Positions 19,805 through 33,571 are shown, counted from the stretch's first letter. The stretch: DNA of 64,000 nucleotides from Limanda limanda (GCF_963576545.1 NC_083641.1:21405523-21469522); one strand, 5' to 3'. The notes: a model not told the origin generated them from the letters alone. Made by a program: numbers and translations.

Positions 19805-20300
19805 ATTAAAAATCTTAAATGTTTTTCTGTAGCAAATACTGTTATTTCACTGTGTGGGTTGATCTGCAGCGGCACATTTAATTCTCAGCCCAAAACCCAT
19901 TAATTGACTTGAATGACAGTCAGACAGGATTTGTTTATTAATGTGTGGGTGTGCAAGTCCCGGTGTGTAGTGGTTAGGAGCTGGTGTACGGTGTCAGTGT
20001 GTCCGCCGGGGGAATAACTGACAAAATGATCCGTGCAGTAATTTGCCTTTATTAAAACATCACAATGGATGGGGAAAAACAACATCACTGTTTGGCAATC
20101 TGGAACGGGTGAAAAATGTCTGTCAGCACTGATAACAGCTTCTTCTTTTTTTAGCTCATCCCATGTTATTTTTTGTAAATCACATTTCTTTTTATATAAT
20201 TCAGAGATTCAAGTTTACTGTCCGTTAACTTTTAGTCCCCTGTATTAATGTATGAGCTGCAAACAGTGTCTGATACGCATTCTTTAAAAAATTAAATAAA
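19805..20300 (+). other. Candidate pih1d2 polyadenylation signals
   Basis: ATTAAA at 19805-19810, 187 bp after the stop, and AATAAA at 20295-20300 within 'aaattaaataaacaaaag'. Either could end the transcript. Use of the second would make the mRNA overlap the dixdc1 3' end on the other strand. Confidence 0.35.
20048..20053 (-). other. Candidate dixdc1 polyadenylation signal
   Basis: TTTATT on the given strand is AATAAA on the minus strand, about 450 bp after the dixdc1 stop codon. It lies between the two candidate pih1d2 signals, so the convergent 3' UTRs probably overlap or nearly touch. Confidence 0.35.
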
Positions 20301-20502
20301 CAAAAGTATCCAAATGTGAATTTCAAGTCAAATTCTTCATATGAAACATTCATTTTCAAAACATTGGTTTACACTGAAATTGTATTCGATCTTTTGGTCC
20401 CAGTTAATTGTGTTATTGTTTCTTATGGCATCACGAGTATTTGTTTTTCTGGTCCAGTGGGAACAACTGAGGTTTGCTGCGGTGCTCTCTTGTTCTCGGG
20501 CT

Positions 20503-23500
20503 CTACCTCCGCTCTCCGTGGTCCTCCTCCACCCACGCCACGATCTTCCCCTCCCAGCCGGGCACGACTGCTCCGTCCTGGAAAACCTGAAGAGCCGACA
20601 TCAAGCATTTACACATCCAAGAGAGACTCATCCACCGAACAGCACAAAGGTCCACATGGGGAACTCAAAATAGCTGCTCAGTGTTACCAAATTCTCTGGG
20701 ATGATAAGTCACCTCGCCGTGTTTTGAAGTACAGAACAGACACGGCTATTATTAGCATTTCTTAGTCTTAACCTGACATTTTACATTCCCGAGTTGGAGC
20801 TAATGTGAAATAAAGTGCTCCAACACCTACCTCCTCTTTCACTGTGCCAAACTCCGGGTCAAGGGCCTTGAAGTGGTATCTGAAACTGCCTTGTCTGTCC
20901 ACAGCAGCCTTGAAATCTCGCAATGTCACCTCGCCCAGCCTGTGAACACACGCTGTCAGTCATGGTCTGTACACACAACCACTCACAGAGGCATTAGGGC
21001 GCTCTAAGGATAAACATTTAACCAGCCACGAAGCATCTCTAGTGAGGGATCAAACAATTACACTTTCAAATAAACCCGACATAAAGTGTCTGTTTGCACC
21101 TTTTTGGGATGTTGATCAGAAACGGAGTGAGCGAGCGATCGGTGAAGTAGAGCACTTTGGTTGAAACGGTGGAATCCAACCCCGGGCTGCTGTGTGAGTG
21201 CGCCATTTCTGGAAATCATTACAAAACAAACTAAATTTAGTTTTTCACAAACAGATTCTGAAAATGCCTCCAGCCCCACTGCCAACGAGGCATTCTCTGT
21301 GGAATTGCTGGGACGATGACAAATCCTAAACAAAACAAGGAATTTGTTTGTCTCACTCGAGCTCATCGGCCAGGACTCCCGGTCTGTCGGGTTGGCTCTG
21401 CGTCCCGGTGATTTAAATTCCTCCTAGAAGAAGAACCAGTAAATCACGTCACACTGACAGATTTCATCGTTGTTGACTCATCATCCATCAGGTGACATGT
21501 GTAGCTGTGTGTGTCTGTGTGTACCCCTCTGTCCTGTCTGCGCTGCGTGTCAAAGGTGTGTAATCGTTCCATGAGGCTGGACATGCCCTGCTCCAGAGTG
21601 TCCAGGGTGTGATGCTGGGGATCATGGCCGGAAAAACTGTCCCTCAAACTCCGGAGAGCCTCCCTGACCAGCTGCAGCTCGTCTCCCTGTGGACACAGAC
21701 GCCTGATAGTCAAACACTTTCTATGAATGTAGTTTTGTTTTGATACAAAGGTAGATATCAATGTCAATATACAAAGAGATGTATACAAATAAATTCAATA
21801 AAAACACTCATTGTCAAACTCACGAGATAAATCAGATTTTAGACTCGTTCATTCAAGTTTATTAAGTAGTTAAATTGACTTATTTCAGTTAATTAAGTAT
21901 TTCACCAATTTTAATTTGTTCGGCAAAAGGCAAATCGAACTTATAATACATCTAACTTAGCGTATTGTTACTTTGACCTAGTGCATTATTAAAATATAGA
22001 ATTTCCTTATTTCATAGGTCTTCTCTATTTTTAGAATCTTATAACCTGTGCTCACTGTGCTCCGCCATTATTTTCATCACACATAGCTTTTAATTAATTC
22101 AGCTTTTCTTCAATACAATAAGATCAAAATTAAAATATCTAACTGAACATTAGTGTTTTCTGATAAAAAGGTTGAAATAAAGAAGAATACAAACCGGTGC
22201 AGTGTGTTGGAATGATGGAGGAGATGTTGAAGCCACTGAGTTGCTGTAACCACCACTTTCACTCCTGTATGACTGAAAAACAGATGACACGGCATAAATA
22301 CATGTTAAATAAATAATGTGTAGAAGACTCATTAAAAATAGAGGAGGTTTAAACCCTGTTTTCTGTTTTACAGTGTTTCTCTTCATTATGATTTATACAT
22401 GTACTGTAGTTTATTTTGACTTTGACTCACACAGGCACTACTGCGGCCAAAAATACTCCCTAGGGCACCAAATGTGTATTAATCCACAGCTGAAAGTAGG
22501 CCCCGACAAACCTACTACAATCTGTATTTATATAAACTTCAGGAACTGCTAGGTTAGGAAATATCGTAATTCTTTTTTACACAAACACAAGTGTTATTGT
22601 CAAGTAGGTACGCAAAAGAGTATACTGCAACCTTTTACCACACAAAATGCTTTGCATGCTCACCTGCTACAAAACTGAAAACAGATGTTGCAGTGATATG
22701 GGGATCCTAAAATAAAACAGGGCTACTAAAGGTGGGTTTTCACAAGTGAGGGGTCACATTATAAAAAGATAAATCTCTTAATGAATCGTAGTTTTATTAT
22801 AGAGCGAACTTAATTATATTTAAATTGTCTTTAATCTTTTCTTGTTTATTCTGATCCAGATAATGGATAACACATTTTGTTAGTTAATTCAATTTCACGT
22901 TTGATTTTGCAATTCCCTGATTTCAATTTGCTGACTTAAGTTTTGAGAAGCGCTCTATGAATAGTAAATGCTTGAAACGTGTCGTGCTCCATACCCGTGC
23001 AAGGCTGACTTCATGTGCTTTATGTTGAGCATCCTCCAGCTTTTGTTGCTGCTGCTGCAGTATTCTCTCCTTCCTCCCGAGCTGCTGCTAATTGTGACAC
23101 GAAAGACGGATGGCGTGAATCTCTGTATGCGTGTCAAGAACTCAGGAATGCACTGAAGTGTAAATAATAAAAGACGATACCTCATATTCACTGAGCAATT
23201 TGTTCTGTTCGCTCAGCTTGTGTTTGAGCTCCACCTGCAAACAGATACATCAGTGTGATATACGAGCGCTCCCCCATCTCTGTCACATAAACCTGCATCC
23301 ATAGGTCAAGCAGGGCATATATTATGTCGTGTCAAACGGAAATCATCACTTGTCTCACATTTTCCCCTTCCAGCTGATCTTTGGCCATGTTGGATCTCAG
23401 CAGTTCCTGCTTGAGCTGCAGGACGGCGTCCTCCTGCACTGCCAGACGCTGCTGCAGAGCATCCTAATGAGAGAGATAGAAGGAGATCAAAGAAACGTCC

Positions 23501-26500
23501 GTTGAAGACCTGAATACAGATCAACTTCATCCACCTGCAATAGGGACAGAACACCCCCACCTCCCAACTTTATCATCTTTGTACTGAAATCCAATATGGA
23601 TGTTGTGCAAGAGAGAAACTGCAGAATCATCAATTTAAGGTGGACAAGTCAGAGTTATATCCTTTAATCTATTTTAGATTGCACACAAAGGACAATATCA
23701 GAGTGAGAGCTTTACCTTGATGGCCTGAACGTGTCGCACCTCCTGTTTGTGTCTCAGGAGATCCCTCTGAAAGCCACACAAATGCACAGAGACATTAGAG
23801 TGAGGGACTCTTTGCTGACAGGGCAGCGCTTCTGTTATAAACCTGATCACATTTACTTACTGTACCTTGAGATCAAGGGCCTCTTCCACGCTTTGGTCCA
23901 GACGACTGCGGATCAAAACCTTCAGAGGGAGAGAGTACGCGGAACATAATTAGAGGATGGAAAAATGTCAGAATGCATGAGGAGATGTCGGGCCTGCATG
24001 ACAGCGCGCCAGCAGATTAGAGAGATTCATCCGTGCTCCTCTTGAGAGGAACGCGAATCAGACAAAGGTTTCAGTCCTCTCAGGAGGAGTGACGCCTGCT
24101 GTCCTCATGACAACAGACGGGCTGACACTGACACTTCGCACACAGAATGGCGAGCGAGTGTTGTTTTTTCTCGAGTTAGCAGAGAGAGGGCACCGTACCA
24201 GCTGCTGATCAGCGTTCGCCCGGTTCTCTCCGAAGCTCACGGATCCGTCCTGGTCCTCCTCAGGGAGGGAGCCGTGGAGCAGCAGCGCCTGAGGACAGAA
24301 ACACACAAGCACATATAAACTGTGTATAGACACAGAGTACAGACATGCAAGCAGTGGTAATTAAATTTTCATGGCAGGGGAGCCTGATATATGTTTGTGT
24401 ATTTGTATTTGTAAATGCAGTCGTTCTTTTGTACTCGGCTGCACAACAAGTTGTTAATTTCAGCTAATCAAGCCAGTAAATTCAGTCGACTGAATCAGAT
24501 TGGAATCAAATTGAAAAGCTAACAGAAGTATACACAGACTACATCCTCTCACCTCCTTTACACACACCCGCACACATGCTCACACATTAATCAAACCATC
24601 CCTGATAAACAATGTGAATTACCAAACTTAGTAAAGAGATCTTTCTAAATCTGTTAATTAATAATGGACATTTTTCGGTGACATTTGCTAGAGGGTGTTT
24701 ATTTGCTAATTTATCTGATTGCAGCGTTATTCTCTCTATTTTATTTAATTTGCCCAGAGTTTGATTACATTTATCAGGTCTCCAGATAAAAAAATTATCA
24801 AAAGCCATTTTTTTTCACTTGATTCATTTGATTTACTGAGACAATCTGAGATGTGGAGATTCAGACATTTGGAACCAGGCTACAAACTCAGAATGAAACA
24901 TATAAAGACATGTTGACATGTTGTATGTTTGGACATGTGGTTTAAGCAGAGTTATTTCTGTACAGGCCACCTCACACATCTTTTTTTAAATATTGTAAAG
25001 TGCATTGACTTGTGTCTTTGGACAGGTACAGCGATTCATGTAGGTCATGAAAATCAAGCTTATTTATCAATAAAAAAGGATCATGTGAGTTTTTTCTTTC
25101 CCCTCCAAGAATAGTTACATAGTAGTTATACCATTGGAAAGATATTATCAAGCGAAGAACCACGAGCTTTAAGATCTTAAGTTTTACGGCTCCGTGTATA
25201 AGTCCCTTTAAATTTCTGTTTATCCATTGGAAAGTGACGTCAGCAGCACAGCAGTGAAATCAGAGAGACAGAGACATCTTTGTGGACAGATCTCATGAGA
25301 CAGTGTCAGTGACGGATCTCAAACCAAGTTCATGTTTGTCCTGATCTGGAAAATAACATTTTAGGGTCAAAATGTCTGGAAGTTGCTAACCCGACCCTAA
25401 TTGGCTGTTTTTAGGCTTTTCACTTGTCTCTTAAAGGGGCGGGGCAGTGGCAAAACACTTCTTGAACTGTCTTTACTCTAAAGTAGCATCATCATATATC
25501 TACAAACATTTCCACAAACACATAACAATATATTATAGAAATATAATATAGAGAGAATAAGCTACCCTGCTAATCAGAGTAAACTGGCATTTTTCTGGCA
25601 TGAAATCTTTGATTATATATATTTTTTATCTTTTGCATAGTTATTTTATCTTTGGGAATCTTTGCAAAACTGACGTGGGCAGAGGATTTCAAGTGTGCAA
25701 CCAGGCTATAATTTCACTGATGCTAAATTTAAGCTGCTGCCATCCTCTGATGTTCCTGTAGTCTTTGTGCGTTCTGTGTTTGTGTGTTGAGCGACGTGGT
25801 TTCGTTTTTTAAGGGTTCCGTCATCAGGAACTTACCTGGAGGCGGAACACCATCCTCCTGGCCTCCTGCATCTCTTTCTCCAGATGCTCCTGGTGGGCGT
25901 CCAGCTGCTCCTCCCAGGACTTCTCCTCCTCCTGCACATTGTGCCCGAGGGAGGGACACAATCCACATAGGGACACCTCCTCTGTGAGGAAGAGAGGAAC
26001 ATAAGGACATGAGGCGAGGGAGCTTCATTTTTTTTTCTGATGTTTGGATCACTGCACAAGAGCCGACGTGCATCCAACCAACCTGCGACCGATTTCTTCT
26101 CTGTCAGCTCAGATTTGTCTTCTCGAGAGTCCCCATGGTCCTCGGCCTGATCGTGGACGGCCTCCTCTTTAAGGGTATCACTGAACTGGGTGATGACATA
26201 CTCCTCTTTGGGGGAGTGAGCCGGGCTGGCCGAGCTGAGACTGAAACAGATGGTGGGCACAGGCAGGAGTGAGTGTGTTTGAATCTCCTGCCAAATGAGC
26301 AGCAATGAATAAGCCCAGCTGAATTAAAATGGAGATGCACAACTTCCCATATAGAGCACAAAAAAATGATTGAATGAATCCTATCACGGCTAAATATTTG
26401 AAACCGTATCCTTCTTGAAAGCATATCACAGACTAACTGATAATAAGATGAACGGAAACACATGACAGACCAGAACCGAAACCTGTTCAGAGAATAGTCA

Positions 26501-29500
26501 GCGAGGGCAGGAATTTGCAACACTGTCATTTTTCCAACAGGAAATTCTTCACATAGTTCGTTCCCCCCTTCAGCCATAATTTCAAAACATAATGTTTGTG
26601 TGGCTCCTGAAAGGCTGGATTTCCTGCAGCTTGTATGAATACACTGTGTTTTGTGTGTTTTCTCAGAGCATCGCTCGTAGCCCGAGGTGCAGGCCGACTG
26701 TCGTCTTCAGTTTGATCTGTTTGTGGAAATAGTATACAGCTACTGTGACCTGTGACCTATGGCATTATGCATGGTGCTTTAACAGGCCAGAGCGTCTTTC
26801 TCCTTCTGTGTCTGCGTGGGAAAACAAGCCGGAGTCTGTGGAAACTGATCTAAACTGCGTGCGAGCAAAAGAGAGAGATAGAGAAAAGCACCAAAAGGCC
26901 TGACTCTCCTCCTGAGGCTAAAACTAAGAAGAGAAAAAACAAACTGTGGATTTAACTGTGGACTAAAAAGTGCGTTTAGAAACCCATTAATGTCCTGAGG
27001 GATTTGCATGGACATGTTCCTCCCAGACATGTGCCAGGATGCAAGATTGGGATCGCAACAGCATTACTCAGCAAAAGCTGATATCCCCACAGACAGTAAA
27101 ACTATAATCTGTCACTTGAAAGTTCACATTGACTCTGTATGAAATAAACTGTGATATATATTCATTAAAATATGCATATTTCATATCCGCTTCTGGAGGT
27201 TCATATATTTCATATCTCGACATTGGATTGATTCTGAATTAGTTTTTCCTACATAAGCTATAGATTGTATCAGAGTGTCACAATACAATCAGTTTATTAT
27301 TGTGGTATTATATAACCCCTGAAGCACATCTTCATCTTTTAAATGGACATTACATGGAACATTATAAATTTGTTTTATCTTATATGATAGTGTCATGTCT
27401 GATAAAATGTCTCAAATACTTTTACTTTAACTATCTTTCATATGGGAAAACAACTTTTAGTTATATTTACATACTCAACACCCTGTCTTTGTTTTAAATT
27501 TATCCCTAAAGAAACTGGAATCTGTGATTTTCAGTTAAAAACACCATAGAACTGGAATACTTCACCTAACTCACTCAGATCTGTTACTTTCACGTTTCTG
27601 CTTGTTTAGCTCGACTGTGTTTCTTACAGCAGTTCATTGTATTGATCTTCTTGTTTGATTTATAGGTCAAATCAGTACTTGACAGAATGTTACTTTGTTT
27701 GGCAGCGACCATTTATTTTATTCCACGTTAGTGACACCTTGTGTGTATGTGTGGTTTTGGTCAAGTTTTTATCATGTATCCTATTGCTTTGTGTTGCTTT
27801 GTTTATCTTTATTGTATCATCATTACTGCTATTTGTGTATTTGTTAGTATAACTTATGTTTGCAAATCCCCTTAAAAACGTGTAGCAGTTTCCCTCACTG
27901 CTCTCTTCTTTTGTAAATAAAACTGCAAATCGCATGCATGGTCACTTATGAAAAGCTGTTGAGATATTTTAGTCTGGACTCACAGTGAACCTAATGAAAG
28001 GGGAAATTGCCTTGAGGCTGCTGCTTGGTTAAAGAAAAGTATATATAATTTGGTGGCCTGTAATTTTGACTTTTTTTTTAGTTTAATCATGTGACATTTT
28101 CAGGCTGCAATCAGCACACAGAGAAACGTCTGGTAGTTTGATCCTTCTCAGAAAAAGTCATTGCAACAGGTCACACAAAAAAAAAACAGTTTTATCAGAT
28201 GCTGCTGTGATTATCCTTCAGTGTTCTTCACAAAGAGGCGGCCTCCCACTAATCATGTCATTCAGAAACCCTCTGTCACGTCTCAGGTTCCAGGTCAACT
28301 TCTAACACATTTATCTTAGATGCTCTTTGTTGATCAGCGGCACCAACAGAGCACAAAGGTCTATATATATATATTTGGAACATATGGGCTAAGCCACAGA
28401 TTAACCGCTGGGATTTGCGAGAGATGAGCTTCAGTGCAACAGATTAACATCATCTGATCAGCAGCATCAGAAAGTTACTAAATATATTTACCCCAGCCCT
28501 GTACTTAAGTTGATTTTTAGGTACTTAAAGTATTTCTGTTTTATGCTACTTCAAATTTATTTAATTTCAGAGGAAGGTTTTGCACTTTTCACTTCACTAT
28601 ATTTATAGACATGTATTGTTTATAGGTTAATTTTTATATAAAGATTTTACATTACAAAACAAGTGGTGATCTTGTAAGATACAATTTATTGCTGAAAGTT
28701 AAATCAGTGCTTCACCAGCTTAGTGGTTTGAGTCTTTTTGGGACATTTCAGAAGTTGTTTGCAGCTCCACTAAAGAAAAATCTCTCCAATGCACTTCTCA
28801 GTTGGTTATATTTGAATAACTGTTTGTGCCCCAAAGAGGTAAAATGACCCATAATTGAATTTCTTAAAAATGTTGACAAATGTTGACAAATGTAAGAAGC
28901 GTAACTTTACTTTTCCTTTTTTCACGCCACTTGAATCATCTTAAATCCCTTCAGATTAATGTTATTACTTTGGAGGGGGCCTAATCCCCAGTTTGAAAAC
29001 CGGTGAACAAAAATGTAGCCGTATATTTTCAAGGATAAGTTCATTGTGACATATTTTTGAGAATATCTTCACAATCTAAACATTCATCCTTGTTTTTCTA
29101 AAGAATACAAATAAAATAAGGAAAAATAACCCCATACATCTTGTATTTATAATTCTAAAATAATGTAAAATTCATAACCCACCCTCTGAATTATGAAATG
29201 GAAGAGCCGGTAATGAAAGTTAGAATGAGGTTGCTAGAGCAATGGCAGTTCAGCTCACACACACACACAGGGACACACCCACACCTACCTCACTGTAAAC
29301 ACTGAACAATAACCTGCAGTACGAGGAGCCTTCGGTTGTTATGGTGATATTTATTTCTAACACTAACACTCAGACACATGATGCTGATGAAGATGGTGAA
29401 TAAAACGTGTAGTGTGTTGACTTCAGGCCTCAAATCTCTGTACCCTGATGCTCTCGTTCATCACTGACACACAACAGCAGCCTGTAGTGTTCAAACAACA

Positions 29501-29546
29501 ATTTATATAAAATCCTCTCTTACCATTTCATCTGTTTGGCTCCCAT
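20503..29546 (-). CDS. dixdc1: DIX domain-containing 1 (Ccd1), short isoform, 15 coding exons
   Basis: Positive regulator of Wnt/beta-catenin signalling that joins Dishevelled and Axin by DIX-DIX contacts. Coding exons in order on the minus strand: 29546-29524, 26240-26083, 25981-25836, 24288-24199, 23919-23866, 23766-23716, 23463-23359, 23234-23181, 23087-22995, 22272-22195, 21686-21525, 21423-21357, 21208-21100, 20939-20831, 20586-20503. All phases match; the total is 460 aa. Exon 1 encodes MGAKQMK with a split Cys, like the start of the mammalian short form. The middle is coiled coil ([35 protein letters not shown]). Next comes [17 protein letters not shown], then the DIX domain: [63 protein letters not shown]. 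No calponin-homology exons are visible upstream. One coiled-coil exon known in mammals, just before the SYRSESGG exon, seems absent. Whether this is fish paralogue a or b cannot be told here. Confidence 0.93.
28490..29010 (+). repeat. Dispersed teleost repeat in dixdc1 intron 1
   Basis: Contains 'cctgtacttaagttgatttt', 'gtacttaaagtatttctgtt', 'ttatgctacttcaaatt', 'cagaggaaggttttgcactt' and, towards the end, 'cagtttgaaaaccggtga'. I recognise this order of phrases as a common fish interspersed repeat without coding capacity. Related fragments occur at about 32560-32610 and at 45290-45480 ('gtttgaaaaccgctgg'). Confidence 0.55.
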
Positions 29547-30260
29547 GCTGGTGTGTGCAGGATTAACCTCCCATACAGCGGCGCCGCATCTGGGTGCTGA
29601 TGGTGATGATGATGCTGCCCTGCTTCCCGGACAGGAGCATGGAGGCAGCAGGGAGGGGAGCAGCCCAGAGAGCAGCAGCTGCAGCCACAGGAAGCCTCCA
29701 CGTCGCACACTGTGTTCAATCACAAACAACAGCAGGTTCAAATCTGCTCCTGCAACATCTCCCTGCAAACACAGAAACCTCCCGATCCCAAAGAGAAGCC
29801 CAGCTCCTTCCCCATGAGGCTGCAGGCACAGAGGAGAGGCTGGAGTCTGGCTGCTGCTTCCTCACAGCTCTCACCACCAGCTCCCATTCACGAACACAAT
29901 GTTTTTTGTTCCTGCTGCACGAGAACTGATGCAGCTCTTGTGCATCTCTCTCAGCCCTTTTCTTGTTGTGTGCATGTATTACCTCTGCCCTCCCTCCCTG
30001 CCTCCTTCCCTCTATCTCTCCTCTGCTCGGTCGCCCAGGCTTTGTATCAGCCCTTCTTTCACTGAGCGAGGATGTCAGACATGGCTCTGTCTGCCTGGGT
30101 GTGTTTACCCTCCCCCTTCTCCCTCATTCCTCCTCCCTCCTTCCCTCGCTGCTCTCTCCTTTCACAAGGAGGAGGAGGGATCTCTCTTCCTCCTCCTCCT
30201 CCCTCCTTGCTTTCCCTTTGATCTCTCTACTGTATTTCACTGCAGCTAAAATAAAGAACC
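29547..30260 (-). promoter_or_regulatory. Probable dixdc1 5' UTR and promoter region
   Basis: Directly upstream of the dixdc1 ATG on the minus strand, base composition changes from the AT-rich intron to a GC-rich, CT/AG-biased block. It includes a long pyrimidine tract at 30100-30215 (purine on the sense strand). Open frames here on both strands are low-complexity and not splice-linked. No TATA box is obvious. Confidence 0.4.
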
Positions 30261-30910
30261 AGCACATGCATGGAAAACATTAGATATTACATATATGTTA
30301 TGAATGTTTTCTTTGTTGACTAAAATCACAGGTTTAGAGTCAGAATCTAAAAATAAACTAACAGAAAGAAGGTATTTATACTTAAAACATTCAGACGCCT
30401 AAAACACTGACTTCATGTGATTCAATTACATATTCAATCTCGTGGTTATTACATGAGGTCAATGTAAAGGGTCACATTTAATGAAGTGTTCTCTTTCATG
30501 TGGAGGTAATGGAAATAAATCAAATAACTTGAGGGCTTTTCAATCAAATAAGGTTAAAGTGTAAATATATACATTAAACACACAAATCAAATCACACAAA
30601 TCCAATCACTCTCAAGTGATTTGATTTATTCATGCTAACTCAACCTGATGGAAAACCCTTCATTAAATGTCTACATTTACATTGAACCTATGCAATAAAG
30701 TTACAAGGCAATTTATAAGTAATTGAAATACAAAAAGTCATCATTTGAGGCATAATTATTTTTTGAATCTTCAACCGAACTAAATTTGTACATGTATCAT
30801 ATGCCATAAAGTATCCTGCCTCAACCCGGGGCTTTATGTATGTAATTTATTATTAAGAGTGTATTTGTACATACTGGTATACAATTCAGCTGTTTTTACT
30901 GCTTTCATGT

Positions 30911-30990
30911 AGAATGGGCGAATGGCGAAAACACCTGTGCAGTAAAGTGCTTTTAGTGCTCATCAAGACTGGAAAAGTGCTAAATTTACC
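30911..30990 (+). mobile_element. Truncated SINE tail
   Basis: The text 'gaatgggcgaatgg', 'cagtaaagtgcttttagtgc' and 'tcatcaagactggaaaagtg' matches the 3' half of the SINE at 17811-18062. The tRNA-like head is missing. Confidence 0.65.
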
Positions 30991-33039
30991 ATTTATTGTG
31001 TGTAGTGAGCCTCATTTTTACAGCCTTAAAAAACATACAATATATGGAAAAAGCACCACTAGAGCCAGCCGGCAAAATGTGAAAAAGCTTCACACCGTGC
31101 GCAGCAGGCTTCTTTGACAAGAGTTAAGTAGACTCTTGAACAGTGTCTGACTGAGCTTCCTGTCATTACGCTGCCACTGCTGCTATCGGCAAGAATGGGA
31201 AATCGGTCTCCAAAGTACTTCAGTATTTCAGCCCCTCTTAAAATAATATACTCTATATATATATATATAATAATACTGGACAAAATTACACATTCAAGCA
31301 TTGTAGCAGTTAGAGGCAGCACTATTTATTGTAGTGCTTATTCCATTTTAATCTATACCAACACAGGATAATACAGTCTATTGATTATATCTTGAATAAG
31401 TAATCTCAGTCTGCAAAGTAATTAAATCAAATATTGAACACATGCTCAGCAGCCTGAAGTTATAACATATTTGGAAACAATTTCTACATTTGCTTTTCCT
31501 TTCATATATAGCCAAACAACATTTCTGTCTAGTTAAGTGAATAAAAGGGGCTCCTGCAGTATTTGATGTTGTTGGGCATGGACTAGACTCATACACCTGA
31601 AGTGGGACCATCCAGCACTCAACCTAGTCCAGGTGTAGTTTCCAAAGAATAATTTGGGGCATGAATACTGGGAGGAAGCATTTTATCAGTTTGGCAAGCT
31701 CGGTGACTTCCTGAAAAACCTTTTCAGGAACTTCTTCATAACGTTTTTACCTTTTCTTTGTGCTCTAATGTCTATTCTTTGCAGTGCTATATTTTTTCAC
31801 AATTAAAAAGACAAGGACGACCTCAGGAACAAAGCAGGGAGACAATGACGACTTGGCACGCCGAGATGTGACCGAGGGAATAGGGGAACCAAGATGTTTA
31901 TTTTAACAGAGAGAATATTTAATTCATGTGTGGATGATATATAAGGAGTGACTTTGCTGTTCAAAGAGTGGTGGGAAAGTCATTCCACCACTTGGGAGGC
32001 GGGAAGAAAGACGCTTTGCCACAGGGACGGCACGCAGTCGGCCAATTTGTAAATCAAATGAGCTGCTGAAATAGAACAGATTGTTGGAATGGTCAACGTG
32101 GATCCTGATTGTAAATTATTATTGTGCCTGCAATGAAACAAGAGGCACTCGTCTCTTTTTATTTCCCTGACCTTCACACAGATACATACGAAGCGCCACA
32201 CACTGATAAGCCTTTGTCCCTGGGAGTCCCATTACGTTTTTGTTGTCAGATACAATTTGTAAAGGAACTCTGAGGCGATTTACGGTTATTGTTCGGGTAA
32301 TGACAGTGGATAGGGTGGGAAATAATTACAAGTCATTCTATGTCAGTAGGCAGCTGCAGTCTAAAATATCTGTGCACTGAATTTCTGCCTTTGAAAATAT
32401 TTTAATTATCTGGAATTTGTAAAGCTGAAATGTTAACAAAGCTTTTGTTAATCGTGTTTATGGACAAATAACACGTAACCAACGCATATGTTTGAAAAAT
32501 AAGATCTCACAATTATATTTGATGCAACGCTCTGAGTAATATTTAGATCCTATTACTTAAGAAAATGTAGCAGTACAAAAAAGTACTGTGTCAGTATTGG
32601 TTTTATCTAGACTTGTACCATAACCTAGCTTCTAACTGTAAGACTATAATCTGCAATGTAACAAATAACTGTGGCCGTCAGATGCATGTAATAGAATAAC
32701 AGCTGCAGAATAACATTTAATGGAAATACATAAAATAAAAGTGTCTAAAAACTGTACTGAAGGACAAGATTGAGGAAATTGAGTACATTAAACTACTGTG
32801 GCCCAACTTCTTCAAATCTGTTTTTACCTGTCGGAATCAATAAGGACTGAACCTTGTTTGGTTTGAAACAATTATCTATTTTAAGAGAATATAACTATAA
32901 AAATATATCGTTTTTTCTTAAAAGGAAATACTTTCATCAGTCAGGAGTACTTTCAGTACAAAAAACTGTCCACAGCGGTTGGTACTCTGTACTTGACAAA
33001 GCCGAGCATATTGAGAATGAACTGGAGCATGAGAGGAAA

Positions 33040-33395
33040 CATTTTCACTGTGGAATAGATCATTTCAGGACTTTCACTGTAGAAAATAGATAATTTCAGG
33101 ATACTTCAAAGTACTGTAAAAAAACTTTGCTCAATAAGTTCAGAGAGAGACTGATATGCATGCGTTCGGGACCTCTCTGACTACCTACATACTGAATATC
33201 AAACATTTTCACTGTATGGATTTGGAGATTTTTCAAAGTAAAGTCCAACATTTTCACTGTGGAATAGATCATTTCAGGATTTTCACTGTAGAAAATAGAT
33301 AATTTCAGGATACTTCAGAGTACTGTAAGAACACTTTGCCCAATTATTGGTACTGTATGGATTTTTCAAAGCAAAGTCCAACATTATCATTATCT
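33040..33395 (+). repeat. Direct duplication, period about 208 bp
   Basis: 'cattttcactgtggaatag' occurs near 33041 and again near 33249. Each is followed by 'atcatttcagga', 'tttcactgtagaaaataga', 'taatttcaggatacttca' and 'gtactgtaa'. A second motif, 'ctgtatggattt' plus 'aagtccaacatt', occurs at 33215 and 33353. The copies differ at a few bases, so the duplication is not brand new. Confidence 0.85.
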
Positions 33396-33418
33396 TTATT
33401 CTTTCTCAGCATGTTATG

Positions 33419-33571
33419 GATGCTTCTTCTTCTTCTTTGTTCGGTTTATTGGTAGCTGGCAACAAACGTCAAGGTGCCTGAAACAGAAAGCTGAAACACA
33501 CAGCAGGTGGCGGTAGTGAGCCTTGCCGTTGGTTGCCAACCACCAATGAATCGAAGAAGAAGAAGACATCC
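33419..33571. mobile_element. Palindromic MITE near the nkapd1 promoter
   Basis: The left end 'gcttcttcttcttctttg' with 'cggtttattggtagctggca' is matched in reverse complement by the right end 'ggttgccaaccaccaatgaa' with 'cgaagaagaagaag'. The middle has 'gcaggtggcggtagtgagcc'. I recognise this layout from teleost genomes as a short inverted-repeat element. It has no coding frame and lies about 450 bp before the probable nkapd1 first exon. Confidence 0.65.

Noticed and set aside
29536..30283. Several plus-strand open frames of about 90-117 residues (Ser/Pro/Leu-rich)
   Set aside because: Low-complexity translation of the CT-rich dixdc1 upstream region, with no splice or family support.
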